Of a stretch of 64,000 nt of DNA, positions 44,786 to 57,000 are shown one piece after another. The notes under the pieces are model-generated. The model ran no database searches, was not told where the DNA came from, and saw only the letters and a program-made list of their open reading frames with translations. Position 1 is the stretch's first letter, and every line of letters starts with the position of its first letter. The position numbers were made by a program, and so were the translations under genes. The stretch is from Bettongia penicillata ogilbyi (lineage: Eukaryota; Chordata; Mammalia; Diprotodontia; Potoroidae), in the NCBI GenBank assembly GCA_023548195.1, contig JAJHZJ010000220.1:2239279-2303278 (forward strand), written 5' to 3'.

Positions 44786-45381
44786 ATTTGGGGGAGAAGA
44801 GACAAAATGGTGAGTAAAAGCAGGGACTTGCTTGAGCTCCCCCTCAAAACCCCTCTGAATATCTTTAAAAATGACTCAACAAATTCTAGAGCTACAGAAC
44901 CCACAAGACGACAGAGTCAAATTATTCTCTGGCCCAAGACAACTTGGAAGGTCAACAGAAAGAGTATATTGCACTGGACTGGGAGTGGGGCACAGTCTGG
45001 CATGGGTAGTGCCAGCAGAGACAGGCCTGGAGGAGGCCTCAAGGGATTGTATCACTCCCTGCTATGTTAGTTTCCAGACTTCTCAACCCACAAACACCAA
45101 AGACAGCATACAAGGTCAGTGGGAAATCTCTGTGGGACATGTGTGATCCACTGAGGTCTAGCCACAGCCCAACACAGGGGAAGTTGTGGAAGCATTGATA
45201 GAAGCAGCAGCAGTGGCAGAAGCAGCTGCTTCCAGAGCTCTGGGCCCACAGATGGTAGGGAATCCAGCAGCTGATACAAAACCCCTGAAGCATGGGACAG
45301 CAAACCCACTCACAGCCCCACCCCATTGGAAACAGACCTACCTTGACAAAAAGTGAAAAAGTCAAGTATTTGGCTGGAAAG

Positions 45382-46460
45382 ATGAGCAAACAATGTAAAA
45401 ACACTCATACTAAAACATCTTACTTTGGTGATAAAGAAGATCAAAACACACAACCAGAAAAAAGACAACAAAGTAAAAGCTTCTGTATCCAAAGACTTCA
45501 AGAGAAATATGAATTGGTCACAGGCCATGGAAGAGCTCAAAAAGGACTTTGAAAATCAAGTAAGAGAAATACAGGAAAAATTTTCAAGAGAAATGAGTGA
45601 TGCAAGAAAATCATGAAAAACAAGTCAACAATTTACTAAAGGAGATTCAAAATACAAGTGAAGAAAATAACACCTTAAAAAATGGACTAACCCAAATGGC
45701 GAAAGAGTTCCAAAAAGGCAATGAGGAGAAGAATTCCTTAAAAAGCAGAATTGGCCAAATGGAAAAGGGGATCCAAAAGCTCACTGAAGAAAATAACCCC
45801 TTAAAAATTAAAATAGAGCAAATAGAAGCTAATGAATTTATGAAAAGTCAAGAAATTATAAGACTAAACCAAAGGAATGAAAAAAGCAGACAATCTGAAA
45901 TATCTCACTGGAATAACAACTGACCTGGAAAATAGATCCAGGAGAGATCATTTTAAAAATTATTGAGGTACCTGAAAGCCATGATCCAAAAATGAGGCTA
46001 GGTATCATCTTTCATGAAATTATCAAGGAAAACTGTCTGGATATTCTAGAACCAGAGGATAAAATGGAAATTGAAAGAATTCACCAATCACCTCTAGAAG
46101 AAAATCTCCAAAGGAAAAGTAGGAATGTTGAAGACAAATTCCAGAATTTCCAGGTCAAGGAGAACATATTGCAAGAACCAGAAAGAAGCAATTTGGGTAT
46201 TGTGAAAATACAATCAGGATAACATAGTATCTAGAACCTTCTATATTAAGGAATCAAAGGGCTTGGAAGATGATATTGCAAAGGTTAGAGGAACTGGGAT
46301 TAAAACCAAGAATCATCTACTCAGCAACACTGAATATAATACTTGAGGGGAAAATTATTATTCAATGAAAGAGAGGATTTTCAAACATTCTTAATGAAAA
46401 GATAAGAGTTGAATAGAAAATTTTGACTTTCAAATACAAGAATCAAGAGAAACATGAAAA
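45382..46460 (+). pseudogene. HAL1 ORF1 (L1 ORF1p-like), degenerate but largely readable
   Basis: Reading across frames gives an N-terminal basic region starting MSKQCKNTHTKT, a long heptad-rich coiled coil at 45540-45920 (NTSEENNTLKNGLTQMAKEF, then NSLKSRIGQMEKGIQKLTEE), an RNA-recognition start, FHEIIKENCLDILEPEDKME and IERIHQSP at 45992-46100, and the C-terminal domain after 46140. Several stops and frameshifts break it. ORF1p trimerises through its coiled coil and binds element RNA. ATG at 45382 is chosen because it starts the conserved N-terminal motif. Confidence 0.85.
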
Positions 46461-46567
46461 GGTAGAGAAATCATAAGGACTTGCTAAAGTTGAACTGTTT
46501 ACATTCCTACATGGAAAGATAATATTTGTAATTCATGAAGCGTTTCTCAGTATTAGGGTAGTTGGTG

Positions 46568-46592
46568 GAGATAGACAGACAGATGGATAGAT

Positions 46593-46651
<59 letters not shown>

Positions 46652-46672
46652 GATAGACAGATAGCACATGGT
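46568..46672. repeat. (GATA)n microsatellite inside HAL1
   Basis: GATA/GACA repeats, pure GATA for about 60 bp, between 'gtagttggtggag' and 'gcacatggtaagttgaat'. Confidence 0.97.
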
Positions 46673-47359
46673 AAGTTGAATATAAAGGGATAATATCCAA
46701 AAAATAAAATTAAGGGATTAGAGAGGAATATATTGAGACAAGGAGAAAGGGAGAGATAGAATGGGGTAAAGTATCTCACATAAAACAGGCAAGAAAAAGG
46801 TTTCACAATGGAGGGGGAAAGAGGGAGATAGGAAGGAATGAGTGAACCTTACTCTTTCAATTTGGCTTAAGAAGGGAATAACATACACATTCAAGTGGAT
46901 ATATTAACCTACAGGAAAGTAAAGAGGGAGTGATAAGGGGAGAGGGTGATGATAGAAAGGAAGGCAGATTGGGGAAGAGGTAGTCAAAAGCAAACACTTT
47001 AGAAAAAGGACAAGATCAAAGGAGAAAATAGATTAAGTGGAGGACATGATTGGATCAAGGGAAATGTAGTTAGTGTTTCACAACATGACTGTTAATGGAA
47101 GTGTTTGCATTAGTACACATGTATAACCTATGATGAATTTCTTGTTTTCTCAATGAGAGTGGGTGCGGAAGGAAGGAGATTCAGAATTTGGAACTCAAAG
47201 CTTTGAAAACAAATGTTAAAAATTGTTTTTTGCTGCAACTGTGAAAGAAGATATACAGGCAATGAAGTGCAGAAATCTATAGAGTTCTAGAAGAAAGTAA
47301 GGGGGAAGAAAATAAGACTGGGGGATGATAGAAGGAAGGCTGACTGGGAGAAGGGATGT

Positions 47360-50300
47360 TTATTTATTTATTGGAAAAATAATTTCATTTTGCTTCCATA
47401 GATTCATAGAAAGCACATGATATATGAAGTCAAGTGTATTATATGCTGATAAAAATTGGCAAAATTGCTATTTTGAAATTAAAATATTTATTTCTTAAAA
47501 TGTTTGAGATTTAAGAAAACCAAAAAAGTGAATCTTTTTTTTTTTTTTACAAGCAACATTTCTGGAAATGTTATGGTTGAAAATGTAAACATTGTAAAAT
47601 AAGATAGTAGAAAGACCTCTGGTATGGAAGTCTAGAGATCAGGAATCTAGTCATGGTTATTTAAAAATTCCTTTAATCATCTAATCTTCTGAAAAGAGAG
47701 AAGTATAACCTTTCTGGTTTAAAATGTTCTTTATGGTTCTAAAATTCTGAGGTTGAGAACTTCCATGCTTGCTAGATGCCACTTCTTATTATTTGAAAAT
47801 ATAAAAGTAATCATATCAATAAAACTTTTTGGAAATTTTATCAACATTGTTTTTGCAAGTATAGTATATAGTCATCTGAAATTCTACAATTCACAATCAA
47901 GCCAAAGAAATCTTCAAAAAAAGGGCAATTAAGCTTAATCATTTTTGATTTAAACTTTTACTAGCACATCATTTTCAAAATCCAATGAAAAAAGTAGATG
48001 TAATTTCTTCAACAAAATGAATTTATATTACTAGCACTGGTAATTTCTTGCACTTGATGTCAAAGCATTTACATAAAACAAATTAAGGTATTGTTGTATA
48101 GTAATCCCATTGTGATTTGCACTAATAAGTAATTCCATACACATTCCAACTGAAAATGTACTGATTAAGGTTCATAAGATAGGGTCATGGTTGCAGTCCT
48201 TAGAGGCATCTTCAAACTGTGAATTTCACTTTAAATGTGAAGAAGAAGCTGATATTTAATGAACAAAACTCATTATCCTTAATTCTGCCTCTTATTACCA
48301 TGACTTGGAAAAGATCATCACTGTTGGGAAAATATCACTTTCTTTTATTAACAGTTAGGACTTTTTGAAATTTAACCAAAGCATCCTATGGAAAGATGAA
48401 ACATAGTGAAATCTATATGTAGGGGTAAATATAATATCTTTACATATAGTGTGTGTAAATGTGTATGAGAGAGAAAGGAACAAAGAAATAGGTATATAAA
48501 GATACATGCTGAGAGATGGAAAAATGATCCAAAGATCCTAGATTCAAACTTGTATGTTATACAAGAGATCATCTGAGGTCTAGAGTGCCTAAATTCAGCA
48601 GGCCAAAGATAGCTAACAGAATTTTGGCATTCTCAGTGAGATAGGTACTGTACAAATGTGCAAATGAAGACACACTGAAATTAGTGACAAAAGAGGCATC
48701 TTTCATAAGTATATCTGTCATATGAAATGTGAGAAAAAACAAAGTCTAGAACAGAAGCATCACAAACAAGTAAGGAATAGAAGAAGAGATGGAGAAAACT
48801 GGCTAGATCACAATCCAAGAATTCAACTCAAAGGTTAAAGGTGAGTCAAGGAACCACAAAGATAGGTTCTTTCTCCTTGCACACCCTTCCTCCTTGAAGC
48901 TTCCCCCAAAAAATAGAAAAAAGAGAAAAGAAAAATAGCAAGGCACAGGTGAGAAACAAACTAGTTTGCTCGTTTTGAACAAGGAAGGGGGACCCATCAG
49001 GAAAGGAAATAAAGGCTCTCAGAATTATAATTTAGGGGAAATACTCAATAACTTTAGAGAGTAATTTTGAGCCCCATTGGATTACATGATAAAATGAAGA
49101 TTCTAGAAGAAACAGATAAGAAGTGGTAATGCCGATTAAAGATCAGAAATAAGTTGGCGCTGCATAATGGGAAAAAGATGATTTCTTTCACATTATTACC
49201 TGGGTGTTTGTAACTTCAGCTACCATGACAGATTTAACATGTCAATCAAAGCACATTACTTCTTGGTTGATCTAACAGCTATAAACCTAAGTATAATGGT
49301 AAAATCTGGCATGCAATGTGTTCTAAATGTGTGATCATATTAATATGAAATGAAAAGAGACATGCAAAGCAATGTGATCACCTCTCCTTTGGCACTGCAA
49401 TAATAGACCCAGAAATTAGATTAAAAGGATTCAAGTCAATAATGATATAAATATAATGATCTTTTTTTGAAAATTGGATAAAAGCCATTTTTACTGATAA
49501 GAAGCTAATTAGGTAGCTTTTTAGAATATTACTATATGTAAACCACTTTGTAAAATTTAAAATTTTATGTAAATATTAGCTATTGTTTTCTTCAATCATT
49601 GGTTTTTTAAATATTTTATTAAACTTCATATTAAATCAGTAATTTTTTTATTTCAGATAATGGGATGGAATTAAAGATGAAGAAAAGAGAAGCAATGCAT
49701 TTGTTAAGCAACAAATATGATGAAGCAAATATGTATTACTTAATTATCAAAACAATGGTTATTGCCTTTGATAATGCTACCCTTATAAAATGTTTTTAAT
49801 TGGTGTTTTCTAGCATTGATACCTTCTAAACTGCAAATACACTGGAGTTATCATAAGGTAGATGGTTAAGTATTAATCTATGGAGTGTATAAAATTGTGG
49901 CTATTATAAAAATTGATTTGCTCAAATTAGTGAGCTTTAGTAGAATAGTCTGCTGTGATGTATCAGGTTACTAATTATATCTTTAAAATTTACTCGATTC
50001 TTAGAAACCTGATCATACTTAAAGATCTAGGTTTATTGCCTATATCATATATAGTATATATACTAATAACATTGGTACCTAATTAATGAAATTCATTTTC
50101 AGCAAATCTTGTAAATAACACATTTCACAAGGGTCTGTGTTTTTTTTTTTCTTTTTTGTTGCTTTTATACAATGTTGCTTCACAATTTCCATAGATATTC
50201 TATTTCACCCATGAATAGTATTTCACCAGTAGTAATAATGCTTAACTTATATAGTCTTTTCTTTAGAGGGGCTCAAAATTACATCTATATATCTTTTCAT

Positions 50301-50778
50301 TCTCACAGATGTTTTATCACTAAATGATGCATGATACCATACTTTTAAAGTGTTTTTTTTTAGTATTGTCCATATAATAATTAAGTTCCATTTGTCTCAA
50401 TTAATAACCCTCACCATCAGGAATTTGGAAGTCTTGTAATAAAAAGAGAAAACAATAAGGTCTATTACAGTTAAATGAAAATGTAAAAAATAGAAATTAT
50501 TTGGAGTTAATAATTTCATTAATTTCATAATATACCTAACAGCGAGTACTGAATGCCTCTCCAATTGTCAGTAATCTGTCTTGTACCTTTACTTAAGTCA
50601 GCAAAGAGAAAGCTCTTCTGCTTCTTAGATGGCTACTGAGAAAGTACTTAGTAGGAGCTCAAAAAGGACAAGACGAATCTACTTTTGCCAAGCATTCCGA
50701 GCCCCAGTATGTGCTTTTCCTTTTGGAAGTGATGTCCTTTTGGCCAATTGGATTGGTGTATTATCTTTGATTTTATAC
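47360..50778. other. Longest stretch without a recognised repeat
   Basis: About 3.4 kb of AT-rich sequence with no transposon, RNA or exon that I can identify. Only T/A runs (47537-47549, 50141-50156) stand out. A distal conserved element could sit here, but nothing in a single sequence shows it. Confidence 0.5.
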
Positions 50779-50779
50779 A

Positions 50780-50783
50780 AATA

Positions 50784-50828
<45 letters not shown>
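50780..50828. repeat. (TA)n microsatellite
   Basis: TA/AT repeats with one AC interruption. Confidence 0.96.
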
Positions 50829-50929
50829 TTCTTATTCTGCTTGAATCTGTGTTGCCCTGAAAGTGACTTATCTAAACAGTCAGCCAATAAAAAGTCATAC
50901 TTTCGAGCTCTTTTACATAATTGACAGCA

Positions 50930-51185
50930 ATAGCAACAAGAACAATATTGATGTAGTTCTTTCTACAAGCCAAACATTGTGCTAAGCAATTTATACTTTT
51001 TTAAAATTGCATTTGATTCTCACAATAACCCTGTGAGATAGAGGCTATTATTATTCTCATTGTAGAGAAGAAGCAACTAATGCTTGTAGAGGTTAAGTGG
51101 CTCGTCCAGGGTCACACAGTCATTCCATGGTTGACACTAGATTAGAGCAAAGGCTTCCTCACCGCACTGTGCCACCTAGCTACCC
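50930..51185 (-). mobile_element. MIR, antisense
   Basis: 'caaacattgtgctaagcaat', 'gattctcacaataaccctgt', 'gagatagaggctattattat', 'ccagggtcacacagtcattc', 'cactgtgccacctagct'. Confidence 0.9.
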
Positions 51186-51189
51186 TAGT

Positions 51190-51782
51190 CATGTGGTACA
51201 GAGTATAAAATAATCATAGCCAAAAACAACATACTAGGCTCTTTAAGACAGAGGTCAATAATAGCACCTGGTTTAAGTTGTAGAACCTAGTTATTATATG
51301 CAAGTTTGTTTAATTATCCTATTGCATGAATATAGGGGCCATTGTTAAGACATCAGATGGCATAAAATCCCAAAAGAGCTTAATGTTATAGAAAATATTG
51401 GCAAAACGAATGATAAGGAAGTAAATCAAGGGAGTCTATAATCAAATTGGGGTATTAAAAGAAAACCAAATTTTTAGTAGAATCTAAAGGAGTTTCCTAA
51501 ATAACTTGATTAAATGATGGGGTGTGGGTCATTGCTATTCTTTAATCAGATTAAATTTGATTTTGTCCATCAATCAATATGAAATTAATGATTTTATTGA
51601 TCATTGGGTGAAAACAATTGGTGGGATGAAGAGACTTCCACAGACTGATTGAATCAGTTATAACCATTATGTCCTTGGGGGTGGGAAGAAAAGCAAACTC
51701 TACAGGTCTCAGCTCCTAAGGAAAACAGTTCTTAATATTGTGAGCTCCTAGGAAATTCTGGTCCTATTGGAATTCCTGATCA
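51190..51782. other. Unassigned sequence
   Basis: Nothing recognised. Confidence 0.5.
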
Positions 51783-51784
51783 AT

Positions 51785-51935
51785 GACTTGCTATTGGACT
51801 CTGATGATTCTAGAAGAGAGAGGGAGGCTGATGACTTTGCTTAGCTCTACCTCACTTAAATCCAACTTACTTGCAAGTCAAGACATCATCCTCAGATTTT
51901 CACTGGTGCTCTTTCAGAAGGAAAGACAACCAACA
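51785..51935 (+). mobile_element. Marsupial-type SINE
   Basis: 'ctgatgactttgcttagctc', 'tacctcacttaaatccaact', 'acttgcaagtcaagacatca', 'tgctctttcagaaggaaaga' and a CAA-rich end. Reverse orientation of the 35.9-36.1 kb element. Confidence 0.75.
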
Positions 51936-51939
51936 ATTC

Positions 51940-51995
51940 TGGGAACTTCAAGAAGAGGAAGACCTGAGTTCAAATGTAGACTCAAATGGTGTCAC
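51940..51995 (+). mobile_element. MIR/CORE-SINE head fragment
   Basis: 'agaggaagacctgagttcaa' plus flanking bases only. Confidence 0.45.
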
Positions 51996-52264
51996 GGTAA
52001 TTTAAATGGGAAGATCTTTCTCATTCATTAATAGATTCATGTAACCTGCTTAAATCACATGGAAACCTAAGTGGGGGTTGGGGGAAGGGAAGGAGGAGGC
52101 TTGGGAAAGATTTTGTCCCCTGAGGTGATAATGGGTATTGACTTCTTGACTACTATGATGGATTTGACTTTCTAATGTCTGAATAAATGTTTTTCTTCTG
52201 ACTTCTACATGGAGAGGCTGTTATACTTTGTGATTCCAAACTACTCAGGCATATTCATAGTCAC

Positions 52265-52500
52265 CCTTGGTGCTGTGAATATTGCCTAGGCAATACCAAT
52301 GCTTATAAGTTGTGCGATCCTGGGAAAGTCAGTTAACCTCTGTTTGCCTCAGTTTCTTTACTGGTAAAATGAGGGTAATAACACATACTTCCCAGGGTTG
52401 TGAAGATTAAATGAGATAATTATTGTAAAGAGTTTACTATATAAATTATATATGCCATATATTATTTAAGTGCTAGTTGTTACTAAATGCTTGTTGAATA
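52265..52500 (+). mobile_element. MIR
   Basis: 'cctgggaaagtcagttaacc', 'tgcctcagtttctttactgg', 'taaaatgagggtaataacac', 'ttgtgaagattaaatgagat', 'tgttactaaatgcttgttga'. Confidence 0.9.
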
Positions 52501-52670
52501 ATTAACTGCAAGTTCACTATAAATCCACAATGTATTATGTCATTGAAAAAAGCTGTCATGACCTTAGAGAAATTAAGAGAGACATAGGAACTTGAAAGAT
52601 AGGAGTTGCGTTTGGCTTTCTTCTTCCCTGTTTTGGTGATAGCTCAATTTTAGGCACAACATTTTATTTA

Positions 52671-52718
52671 TGTGTGTATAATACATATATATATATATGT
52701 ATATGTATTATACACACA
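52671..52718. repeat. Perfect 18-bp-arm palindrome (cruciform-prone)
   Basis: Arms 52671-52688 and 52701-52718 are exact reverse complements with a 12-nt TA-rich spacer. It lies at the start of a TA microsatellite that runs to about 52765. Confidence 0.95.
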
Positions 52719-52765
52719 TATACATATATACATCTGTATATATATATATATATATATGTATATAG
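52719..52765. repeat. (TA)n microsatellite
   Basis: TA-rich tandem repeats directly after the palindrome and directly before a HAL1 3' region. Confidence 0.93.
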
Positions 52766-52767
52766 GT

Positions 52768-53065
52768 ACATTTCATCACATTCACACCCAAATTATAATT
52801 ACTTTTTCTGCCTTTCCCTCCACCTTATTTTTACTCATTATGGTTCTAAGCATCTCTATTAACCCTGTCCCTACCTTATTTTCTCCCCTTACACTTTTAT
52901 TCATTATTCTACCCACCCCTCTAAGAGTGTGCTTCCCTTATCTTCTCCCCTATCCTCCAAATCTTAATCTATACACCCTTCTAAAAGTCCCTCCCTCACC
53001 CTGTCCCCCAATTCTCTCACCTTTGTACAAGCCCAGAAGATTTCTATATCCTCTAGATGTATGGT
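52768..53065 (-). mobile_element. HAL1/L1 3' region fragment, antisense
   Basis: 'catcacattcacacccaaat', 'tttccctccaccttattttt', 'aaccctgtccctacctt' and 'aagatttctatatcctctag' are in the same order as 1186-1560 and 4800-4980. The 173-codon plus-strand frame at 52672-53193 is a chance frame through this pyrimidine-rich piece. Confidence 0.65.
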
Positions 53066-53094
53066 TTTTTTTTTCTTTTCAACCTAGAAAATTA

Positions 53095-53480
53095 CTGAAA
53101 GAAAATAGTGTTAATACAGAAGAAAGCGACAACAATGGTGAGAGGACAGGAAATTGCAGCATTTGCAAGGAGGGTCAAATCAAAAAGAATTAGAGATAGC
53201 TATACCGTAAATTATAATTATCCAGTGGAAGAGATGAGTTATGCTCTATTTAAGTATTTGAAGGCTTCTCCATATAAGGAATATTATCCAAATTATAACT
53301 GTCCAAAAGTGGATTGAGCTGTCTAGGAAGGTTGAAGATTTTTCATCAGTAGAGATCTCCAGATGGAGGCTGAATACCTCTTCTTTCACTTTTCCATAAT
53401 GTAGAGGAGATTCATGATTCATCTATGGATTGGAATAGATAAACTTTGGAATCTCTTCCAACTTGGAGATTTTGTCATCT
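53095..53480 (+). mobile_element. CR1/L3 LINE 3' fragment
   Basis: 'ggaaattgcagcatttgcaa', 'ccaaaagtggattgagctgt', 'gagatctccagatggaggct', 'atgtagaggagattcatgat', 'ggaatctcttccaacttgga'. Confidence 0.75.
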
Positions 53481-53509
53481 CAGTGCACATGGGAAGAAAC
53501 ATTTAGGAA

Positions 53510-53760
53510 TAATCATTGCTAACATTTATATAATGCTTTGAGGTTTGCAAGGTACTTTATAAGTATTACCCCATTTTATCTGTACTACAACCCTGAGAAG
53601 TAGGTACCATCATTATTGTCCTTTTATAGATGAGGGAACCAAGGCAGTTAAGTGATTTGTCCATGGACACCCAGTTAGTGAGTGCCTGAGGCTGGATTTG
53701 AACTAGGGTCTTTTTGATTCTAGGTTCAACTTTCTCTCCACTGCACCTCCCAGCTATCCT
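53510..53760 (-). mobile_element. MIR, antisense
   Basis: 'gctaacatttatataatgct', 'ttgaggtttgcaaggtactt', 'atagatgagggaaccaaggc', 'ggacacccagttagtgagtg', 'cactgcacctcccagct'. Confidence 0.9.
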
Positions 53761-53824
53761 GGTTTCTTCCTCATCTAGAATCCAAAGAACTATATTATCT
53801 TCTGTGTCACTGAGATGGATCATT

Positions 53825-54010
53825 GATATTCACTGGAACTAGGTGACCTTGGTTCTAATTTGGCTATCATTAAGGATGTGATCCCAGGCCAGTCAAAACC
53901 TTTCTAAGGTTCAGTATCCTCAGCTGTAAAAGGACAATAATAATTATAACTATCTGCCTCTCTGGAGTTATGTTTAAAAAGCTTGCAGTAAGAATGGGTT
54001 GTATAAATTA
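53825..54010 (+). mobile_element. MIR-type SINE
   Basis: 'gaactaggtgaccttggttc', 'cccaggccagtcaaaacctt', 'tcagctgtaaaaggacaata' in MIR sense order. Confidence 0.6.
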
Positions 54011-54012
54011 AG

Positions 54013-54015
<3 letters not shown>

Positions 54016-54047
<32 letters not shown>

Positions 54048-54097
54048 TGTCATATATATAAATTGTCATATATATACAAATTGTCACACACACACGC

Positions 54098-54157
<60 letters not shown>
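54016..54157. repeat. (TA)n with AATTGTC interruptions
   Basis: TA repeats broken by three spaced AATTGTCA units (54045, 54061 and 54079 regions), a short CA run at 54086-54095 and then a pure TA run of more than 45 bp. Confidence 0.95.
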
Positions 54158-54158
<1 letters not shown>

Positions 54159-54159
54159 C

Positions 54160-55105
54160 ATCACTTTAACAATTACAGAGTGTATCCGGCCTAGAACTCT
54201 CTAGCATTCCTAAGTGTATATATGTGTATTTCTCCGTGATATATTTTGAGAACTCAATCTACTTAGCAACAATAGATTTTCAATATAGTATCTTGACTAC
54301 CCACCACAGCACCAATATGCTTTGAAATAAAACTCATCAAAATGCAAATTTATTAAGGTTACTTCTGATGAATTTTCTTAAGCAGAATACACCTAGAAGG
54401 AAAAAAAATATATGACAACTTCACAGTAGCATAAAGCAGAAACCTTCAGAAGTTTATAAGATGTGGCAGCTATTTTAAAAATAAGAAAAAAATTGATTGT
54501 AAATGTAAGAAGCTAGAAGTGTTTTTGAAAAGCAGCAGGACTATGGGAAAAGACTTGTTAAAATAATGAGTGCTAAAGCTGCAAATCTCAGGCTGTCTCT
54601 AGAGTTCTTTCCTAACAGAATAAACCTAGCCTGAACCTTGGCAGGAACATATTTTAATTCTTTTTTTATTTTTTTCTCAGATCAAAACTTCAAAAGTAAG
54701 AAATCAGAAAGCTTCAGAAGTTCTAAGGAAATGACAGGTAATTCTTAATTAACTTAACCTGTAGCCCCAGGGAACAAAGATTTTATAACCCTTGCTGTGG
54801 ACCTGAAGAAGTTTCAAAGAGTAGATTCCTTACTTCCGCTTTTGTGGCCTTTGGTGAACATACGTAAAGTAATTCAAAGTCATTCCTGGAACTGTTTTCT
54901 TTTGGGGAGACTTCGGAAAAGCATCTATTGAATTTGGACCTCATGAACTTCTGCACAATGGCCTGCCCAACTTTTGTTTTGACTTTGCTTTGTCTTCAAG
55001 CCAGTTATTTGAGAATTCCATTCTATGACTCTGGTTAACTTGGGTTTTACTTTACCTTTTCTTAGGGGAGGGTAAGTAGAGTGGGCAGAGAGAATAAGGG
55101 GGTAG
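54160..55105. other. Unassigned sequence
   Basis: No repeat or exon recognised. Confidence 0.5.
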
Positions 55106-55109
55106 GGAA

Positions 55110-55355
55110 TAAGCTTACTCTGTGTCAGACATGATACTAAACACATTTTATGAATAACATCTCATTTGATCCTCACAACAACCCTGCAAGGAGGATGCTA
55201 TTGTAAGTCTCATTTTCCATCTACAGAAACTGAGGCAAATAGGTGCAATGATTTATCCAGTATCTCTTAGCTAGTAAGTGATTGATGTTGAATTAGAACT
55301 CAAGCCTTCCTGACTCCAGGCAGAGCTTTCTATCTAAGGAACCACCAATTGCTTC
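55110..55355 (-). mobile_element. MIR, antisense
   Basis: 'tgtgtcagacatgatactaa', 'tttgatcctcacaacaaccc', 'tgcaaggaggatgctattgt', 'agaaactgaggcaaataggt', 'ttagctagtaagtgattgat'. Confidence 0.9.
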
Positions 55356-55459
55356 TATTTTTTTTAGAGCTATCACTTCTTTGTTTTATATTAGTCATAT
55401 GAAGCATATGCTATGTTAATGTGTTTTAGATTTTCAAGATTCTAAAATGCCCAGTTCTT

Positions 55460-57000
55460 CAACTTAATAAAAAATCATTTATTTCCTACTATATGTAAGT
55501 TACAGTGTTAAGTGCCGGAAATACAAAGATGAAAGGTAGCACTTGCCCTCAGTGGGTTTATATTCTACTGCCAAATAGAAGAGATAAACAGGTAATCAAT
55601 CAACTGTGCAATGTAGTTTTTGTGGTAATTGTTGTTGGTGGTAGTGTTTTAAGGGATGGAATTAGAAACTGGTAGGATTAGGAAAGAATTCCTGTTAAGC
55701 AATTTTTTTTTAAAGAAACAAAGAATTTTAAGAGGTGTAAGTAGGAAGGACAGAAAGTAAGGCAATAGATGATAGAATCTAATGTTTGATCAATATGAAG
55801 AAGGTGAGCTTTTTAGACTATAGGCATAGGAAGCAATGCATACTAATGATGGAAAAGTAGAGTGGGGTCAGTTCATGAGGAGCTTTAAAAAATAACATTG
55901 TAAAGAATGAAGAGAATTACTGGAATATATTAAATAGGGGAATGACAAAATTAGATCTATACTTTAGACAAATCACTTTGGCAACCCTGAAGAAGACTAC
56001 CTAGAGATGAGAAAGACCTGAGGTTAGCATATGAATTAAGAGGTTACTGAAACAATCCAGTTAAGGGGTGAGATGTTGAGGAGTTGAACTAGGGTAATGG
56101 TTGTGAAAGAAAAAAGAAATAGATATTTGAACTACTATGGAGAGAGAAATTATAAGATTTGGTAATTAATCAGATGTGAGGGTTTAGGGATAGTAAGGAG
56201 TCAAGGATAAGATCATAGTTAAAAACTTGGGTGACTGGAAGGATTATAGAGCCCTTAATAAATTTAGGGCAGTTGGGAAGCAGGGTGAATTCAGCAGGGG
56301 AAAATTAATGTGTTCAATTTTGGACACATTAATGGAGATTTAAAGTAGAATATCCAGCTTTATCTTATATGTAGTTGGAGATTCACAATTAGAGCTTAGT
56401 AGAAACTCTAAGAGTAGATACATGAATTTCTGAGTCATATGCATACAAATTAAAATTAAGCCCATAAGGTAACTCAGTGAGAAAGTTTAGAGAGACAATA
56501 AGAGCTGAGAGAGTGTTTCAAGATATATAAGTCATTGCAGTGGATGGTATAGATGATGAACCAAAAATGGAGACTGAGAAGGAGTTGTCAGGTAGAAGAA
56601 AAACCAAAAGAGAAGCATTAAAAAAAAAAAAAAAACTCAAAGGAGAGAGTATATAGGAGAGGGTGGTTAATAGCATCAAATGCTGCTGAGATGTTGAGTG
56701 GGGAAAAAATAACATCTAATTTGATAATTTAGAGATCATTTGTAACAACTTCAAGGGTCTATGGAAGGGTAAGAGACAATTCTAGGTAGGAGGTAGCATC
56801 TGACCTTAACTTTAATGGAGGCTAAGACATCTCAGAAAAAGAGGTGACTATACATTTCATATTTGTGGCATAGTCTAAGCAAAGGCATGGAGATGGGCAA
56901 GATTGAATGTTGAATTCAGAGATTAAAAAGTAGACCAGTTTGAATGTGATATAGAGTATATAAAGGGAAGTAATATAAAATAACCCTGGAAAAGTAGTCT
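55460..57000 (-). mobile_element. LINE-2, 1.5 kb, antisense
   Basis: Starts on the left with the antisense 3' end ('tacagtgttaagtgccggaa', 'gcacttgccctcagtgggtt') and runs through ORF2 sequence with 'aggagctttaaaaaataac', 'gagtcaaggataagatca' and 'caattttggacacattaatg'. It is the longest uninterrupted L2 in the window and is not disrupted by other elements apart from A runs. Confidence 0.85.
56330..56715 (-). pseudogene. L2 reverse-transcriptase remnant
   Basis: The minus strand contains LPDNSFSVSIFGSSS, the L2 motif just before the GVPQGSVLGPLLF block. The catalytic YADD region corresponds to about 56440-56460 and is altered by mutation. Frames are broken. It has lost activity. Confidence 0.65.

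Larger units (their letters stand above)
44790..47358 (+). mobile_element. HAL1, sense, complete 5' end, atypical 3' end
   Basis: Starts 'gggggagaagagacaaaatg', the counterpart of the 5' start of the 4.4-7.0 kb copy. A 5' UTR of about 590 bp is followed by degenerate ORF1 (45382-46460), the (GATA)n microsatellite and a purine-rich 3' region. ORF2 is absent. The last part seen in the 33.3-34.7 kb copy, including the A tail, is missing; homology stops near 47358 at 'tttatttattta'. No target duplication was found. Confidence 0.85.

Noticed and set aside
44711..45404. Several overlapping frames of 80-121 codons on both strands
   Set aside because: They lie in the less AT-rich 5' UTR of the HAL1, where stops are rarer. 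None is related to ORF1 or to another family.
52672..53193. 173-codon open frame, the longest in the window
   Set aside because: It starts in a TA/TG microsatellite (repeated I, Y, H residues) and continues through a pyrimidine-rich antisense HAL1 3' region. No protein family resemblance.
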